A DNA stretch of 64,000 nucleotides. Source: Sceloporus undulatus. Lineage: Eukaryota > Chordata > Lepidosauria > Squamata > Phrynosomatidae. The stretch's first letter is position 1; the number at the start of each line of letters is the position of its first letter. Shown here piece after piece: positions 33,303 through 64,000 of this stretch. The DNA is taken from the NCBI RefSeq assembly GCF_019175285.1, contig NC_056528.1:51647695-51711694 (forward strand), read 5' to 3'. The notes below the pieces were generated by a model. It was not told the origin of the DNA and ran no database searches. It was given only the letters and a program-made list of their open reading frames with translations. The translations under genes and the position numbers were made by a program.

Positions 33303-35640
33303 GGTCCTTTCCAGCAGACCTCCCTTTTGTTTGCTTGCCTTCGTTTAGGTGCATGGCAGGCCTCTTGTGCTCTGCCCTGTAAAGGAGGGCACTATGCCTC
33401 CAGAGAGGAAAACAGAAGAGCGTTGGAAGGGGTAGGTCATATTTGTGCATGTTGTGTTAAAAGACTGGGACATCAATTCAGTCTGGGAATACTACCATTC
33501 CTGCCATTCTTGGGGCAACCATGTTCTTCTGGTGCCGATAAAGAGGATCCACAGCAAGGGCACAAGCGGGGTTTTTACAGGATGGGAGAGTAATGCCCTT
33601 GCGCATGAGATTTCTATCTTTTCCCCCAGATTGCCTTGCCAGTGCACAGCAAAGATCTGGTGCAAGAAAGTTTGCTCTGTTCCACAGTTCCTTTGGCGAC
33701 CTCAGAATAGCTTCCCTAGTTCTCCTCCTCTGCAGTTATGCTCAGAACGGCCCTGCGCAGTAGGCCAGCCATGCAGCAAGTTTCATGGCTCAGGGGTGGG
33801 AGGCTTAAAACCCCGGTCTCCAAGTCAGTGCCGGCCCTGGGCACCCTCCCCGCTGGCCTCACAGGGGCTGAGGCAGGAGAGGGGAGCCTTTCCCTTCTGG
33901 CCTGGAGACGGGGGACCAGGATGTGGGGCTGGGTGGGTCAGCCCCTCTGGGAAAAGAGCCAGAGTGGGAGGCTGGGGCAGGAGGGCTGCTGGGGCTGGTG
34001 GGGCTGGCAGGCCTCGCGCCCGTGACTCAAGAGGTGTTGACACTGCAGCTCCTTGGCAGCAGCGGCAGGGCAGAGCTGGAGGCCCTGGGCCCTGGAGCTG
34101 GCAGGAGGCACGGGGCCAAATTGCATTTTAATGAGGTGCTGAAAGGAGTCTGACTAATTGGGGGTTTTATGAAACCTTCCTGCCTGGGATTAGACTTCCT
34201 TGGGCTTGAGACGGAAGTGTGTCGCGCATCCGGTCCCTTCGGAGGAGGCGCCTTTTTTGGCTTTCGGATGCCAGGCCTCCAGCCTCAGTGGTCTCCGGAG
34301 CCCCGGGGGCGATGGGCTCTGCTTCGGGGCCTATCTTGCTGGCTCCCTGCGGGGGACTCTAGGACTGAGAAGGAAGAGGAGGAGCCACACAAAGCAGGCC
34401 TTGGAGCAAGGAGAGTCCAGGGCTCGGTCCGGCCCACGCGGCCATGACCTGTGGCCTTCCTCTGGAGTCATGGGCTCTGGATCCGGCCCAGATCTCCCTC
34501 GAGTATCCCAGCCCCCGGATGAAGGTGGCTTTGGACGGAACACGTGTGTGTGTGCCAGCTGACCTGAAGAAAAGTGGGGTGCAACTGAAGGGAACACCTC
34601 TCCTCAGTGGGGGAAAGACCTCCCTCCCCAGCCTTCCACCTCCCCCGACCCCCAAAGGGCCTTAAGACGGCATGCCCCGTTATGCCCCCATGGAAAGGGG
34701 GCAGCGAGTGAGCAAAAGGACAGCAGGAAAGCCCAGAGGCAGGCAGGGCTGCCCCCCCCCCACACACACACAAAAGGGCTTCAGAGGCCTGGCACGGACG
34801 TCTGTGGCGGGGAAGGGGGTTTGAGCAAGCCCCCCAGGGCATCCTGCTCCCTTGGCTCCCTTGGCTCCCTTCTTCTGAGGCGGCGAAAGGGCCGTGGCCT
34901 GGAAGGATTTCCACATGGGGCGGGGGGGAGCTCAGAAGGCCTCGACCTCCTGCTTCATCTTGGCCAGAGTCCCCCCCCCCAATCCCCTCGTTCTTCCCGA
35001 CCCACCGAACCAGGCGAGGGGGGTCATTCTGGGTTCCAGCCGTCCATTGGACCCAGGCTTCAGTGGGGATGTGGTGCTGCCCTATGCGCCCCCAAAGCAG
35101 CCTCCCCCTTGAGGGCCACAGTGCCAGAGCCAGCCCCACTGAGCCTTGGGGCTGGAGGAGCCCCTTGTTGCCCGGCTGGCCAACGCTTGCCTGCCCCTCC
35201 AGAGTGGGGAGGAGGCGGGGGGCAGCCCCACAAGGGACGGCGACGGGCCCCGGTCAAGCCTCCTCCTATGTGGGGGGGGGGACAAACCAAGGGGTCCCGC
35301 TACCTGGGGCCCAGGAAGGATCGGGATGCTTAGAGGTGGGTTGGAAATCCTTGGGAAGAAGCAAAGGGGAGGCCTGTCAGTGTATCTGGGGGACCCATGG
35401 GGCCTCTGCCCCAGACTTGCCCGGCCAGAGGCCTGCAGCGCTCCTGGGGAACTGGGTTCAGGACCTTGGAAAGTTCGGGTGAAGCCGGGAGTTCAGGGGC
35501 CTCTCCTGGGAAGGAGAAGGGAAGCGGGGCTCCGCTGGGGGGCGCCCTGGGGCTTGGGGGAGCAGAAAGTAGGGCAAAGTCCAGGGGCTTCTACTGCTGT
35601 CGCCCGAGGCCCTGGGCCCGACCCACCGCCCCAAAGGGCT
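33303..35640. other. Unique DNA upstream of EDA
   Basis: No exon is recognised. The GC content rises toward EDA. The stretch 34090-34210 stands out for AT-rich homeodomain-like motifs (see findings). (CA)n near 34759-34772 and several poly-C/poly-G runs are present. Confidence 0.6.
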
Positions 35641-36026
35641 TCAGCACCAGGGCCACCTCCCTGGATGGTCGGGCTAAAGCCCAGGCCGGACCCACTGCCG
35701 CCCCCGACCTCTGCCTGGGCTCCCCTCCGGCCCACGCTGACCTCGGGGTCCTCCCCTTCCCTCCCCTCCCGGGGCCCCGGCTGCCAGCAGCCCCTCCGCC
35801 GCCCCCCGCCTGGGCCTCGCTCTGGGAGGCGGGGCGATGGAATGGGAGGGGCGGTCCTACCGTGGCCCCGCCCCCGACCTGCCCCCCCTCCTCCTCCTCC
35901 TCCTCCTCTCCCTTCCGGAGCAGGGCAGCTTCCAGCGGCGGCCGCAGAAAGACGAGAAGGAAGGAAGGAGAGAAGGAGGAGGAGGCGGGCGCCCGGGAGC
36001 CTCTCGCGCCCCGAAAGCCAGCCCCG

Positions 36027-36057
<31 letters not shown>

Positions 36058-36096
36058 CGAGCGGCGGAGCAGGGGAGGCGGGCGAGGCGGCGGAGG

Positions 36097-36114
36097 ATGC
36101 GGGGCTCGTCGTAG
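36097..36114 (+). promoter_or_regulatory. Five-codon uORF (MRGSS) before EDA start
   Basis: ATG 36097 reads M-R-G-S-S then TAG at 36112-36114, leaving only 9 nt before the EDA ATG at 36124. Its context (CGGAGGATGC) is moderate. If the transcript starts upstream, it could lower EDA translation, with leaky scanning the main route to the EDA start. Confidence 0.55.
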
Positions 36115-36123
36115 GGGCGCGCC

Positions 36124-62761
<26,638 letters not shown>

Positions 62762-63760
62762 GTAAGAATCCCACACGGATTCCCCCTCCCACCGCGGCAG
62801 CAGAAGGCAGCAGCTGTGGGTCAGCCCCAGCCTGCACCCCAGAATTGTTTTCCCTCTCTGCACTCCCCCCTTGAGCCCCATCAGCTCCCCTCCCTCCAGG
62901 CAGTTTTCTAGCCTGCAACCTATCAAGGGCTGGTCTTTGGCCCCCTCCCTGGCCACGGCTTCCCACCACTGACCAACCCCAAAAGCAGTTCCTTCACACA
63001 AAATAGCCACAGCACTAAACTTTAAAAGAGGGAGGGGGCTTTGTTCATGTGGCCGAATGGGGGTGGGCAAGGGGAATGTGGGGGGAGACTCTCAGCATGA
63101 AATGGGGGGGGAGTGGATCTGAAGGGCCCATTGTCCCTCTTCCACCAGAACCGTCCCCCCCTCCCAGGCTGCCTTCTGCCCTTGGCATCCCAGTAAGAGC
63201 AACACAACACAACACACACGCACACCAGTTTGGGAGGGCGAGTCCTGCCTGCATTTAAATGGCCCAGCTGCCCCACCCTCATTTACTAAGGCGCCCCCTC
63301 TCCATATTCTAAAACCCAGCACAGCTGTGCCCCCTCCCTTCTTTTTTTACACTGCTTTTTCTGCCCCCAACAGTGGGTCTCTATGAGCTGGCATCACTGC
63401 CAGCTCTCCCGGCTCCCCTCCTCCAAAGGCTAGCCCTTCTCTTCTAGGGGGTCACAGGAGGGCGGGGAGTCTCCCCACTTATGCCGGCTCCCACATACAC
63501 AAGTTGGCTTCACTCACATGTTCCAATCCCTCTTTGCTCATGGGCTGCAATGGGACCGTGTCCTATTCCTCCTCTCCACTTGACCTTGTGCGCCACTTGC
63601 GCTCTGGACACTCATCCTCCTGCAACCTTCTGGATTAAGCACTTGGGACTCCTCTCCACTCCGTGTTTTCCAGCTAGAATCCATGAATGCTTAGGACAGA
63701 AATTTCTTCCACTTGGAGCCAAAGGTGTTCCAGGGTTCCTCTGTTCTTTCCATGTGAGAG
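62762..63760 (+). other. EDA: EDA intron 6, first part
   Basis: Intronic DNA after exon 6, GC-rich, with a short CACAACACAACA repeat near 63202-63215. No exon of the TNF domain and no recognised repeat until the 5S-derived SINE. Confidence 0.75.
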
Positions 63761-63995
63761 CCCTGAATACCCAAAAGGCACCAGATCCTGTCTGATACTA
63801 CAAACTATGCAGGGTCATCTTTGGTTAGTACTTGGATGGTAAACCACTAGGGAATACCAGGTGCTGTAGGCTCTATTTCAGAGGAAGAAGCTGACAAGAC
63901 TGCCTCTGAATATTCCTTGACTAAGAAAACCCTGTGAAATGCATGGGGTCACCTTAAATTGACAGGCAACTTGAAGGCGCACACAAAACACAAAC
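63761..63995 (+). mobile_element. 5S rRNA-derived SINE
   Basis: The head GCAGGGTCATCTTTGGTTAG with TACTTGGATGGTAAACCACT, GGGAATACCAGGTGCTGTAG matches the internal promoter region of 5S rRNA with scattered changes. The 3' part (CTAAGAAAACCCTGTGAAAT, then GACAGGCAACTTGAAGGCGC) is the 3' domain shared with the tRNA SINEs in this window. It is a SINE, not a 5S gene. Confidence 0.88.
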
Positions 63996-64000
63996 AGCTG

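Noticed and set aside
36097-36114. An alternative EDA start at ATG 36097
   Set aside because: It stops after five codons and is in a different frame from the membrane segment; kept only as a uORF.
63761-63880. A 5S rRNA gene
   Set aside because: Several substitutions, an incomplete 5' part and a SINE tail directly after it show that it is a retroposon.
62762-64000. Search for EDA exon 7 (DLSGGVLNDWSRI)
   Set aside because: No matching sequence on the + strand; the exon is outside the window.

Overview
This is a vertebrate nuclear window with two spliced protein genes on the + strand, in the order NALF2 (FAM155B/TMEM28) then EDA (ectodysplasin A). Human Xq13.1 has the same pair in the same order and orientation, so this is an old conserved block. 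The repeats point to a squamate reptile, most likely a lizard. There are two copies of a tRNA-derived SINE with the TGCTATTGCTATTG-type 3' end of Sauria SINEs, a 5S rRNA-derived SINE, BovB/RTE, CR1 and L2 LINE fragments, and tRNA SINEs whose internal region resembles MIR. I cannot name the species from sequence alone.

Layout. 1-6.85 kb: non-coding DNA upstream of NALF2, with a CR1 tail and simple repeats. 6.9-9.65 kb: CpG island with the NALF2 promoter region, 5' UTR and coding exon 1 (8519-9160). 9.16-16.77 kb: NALF2 intron 1, dense with minus-strand LINE fossils and ending in a Sauria SINE that stops 38 bp before exon 2. 16.77-17.97 kb: NALF2 exons 2 and 3, followed by a probable long 3' UTR to about 22.27 kb. 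22.3-33.3 kb: intergenic DNA dominated by a polypurine tract plus a 3.4 kb unit that occurs twice around a 25-N gap, probably an assembly artefact. 33.3-35.6 kb: unique DNA before the EDA CpG island. 35.6-37.0 kb: EDA promoter region and exon 1 (36124-36642). 37-64 kb: EDA introns 1-6 with exon 2 (48004-48109), exon 3 (60685-60711), exon 4 (61698-61868), exon 5 (62398-62432) and exon 6 (62710-62761). The exons encoding the TNF homology domain lie beyond the right edge.

Function. NALF2 belongs to the NALF/NLF-1 family of auxiliary subunits for the NALCN sodium leak channel. EDA is a type II membrane TNF ligand that is released by furin, multimerised by a short collagen stretch, and signals through EDAR/EDA2R in scale, tooth and skin-appendage placodes. 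Nothing suggests that the two genes cooperate; their linkage is positional.

I found no unknown multi-gene system, CRISPR array, tRNA or rRNA gene. The points most worth a second look are the likely false duplication at the gap, the GC-AG first intron of NALF2, the SINE against its exon 2 acceptor, the ambiguous NALF2 N-terminus, a five-codon uORF just before the EDA start, and the acidic and disordered expansion of EDA exon 1.
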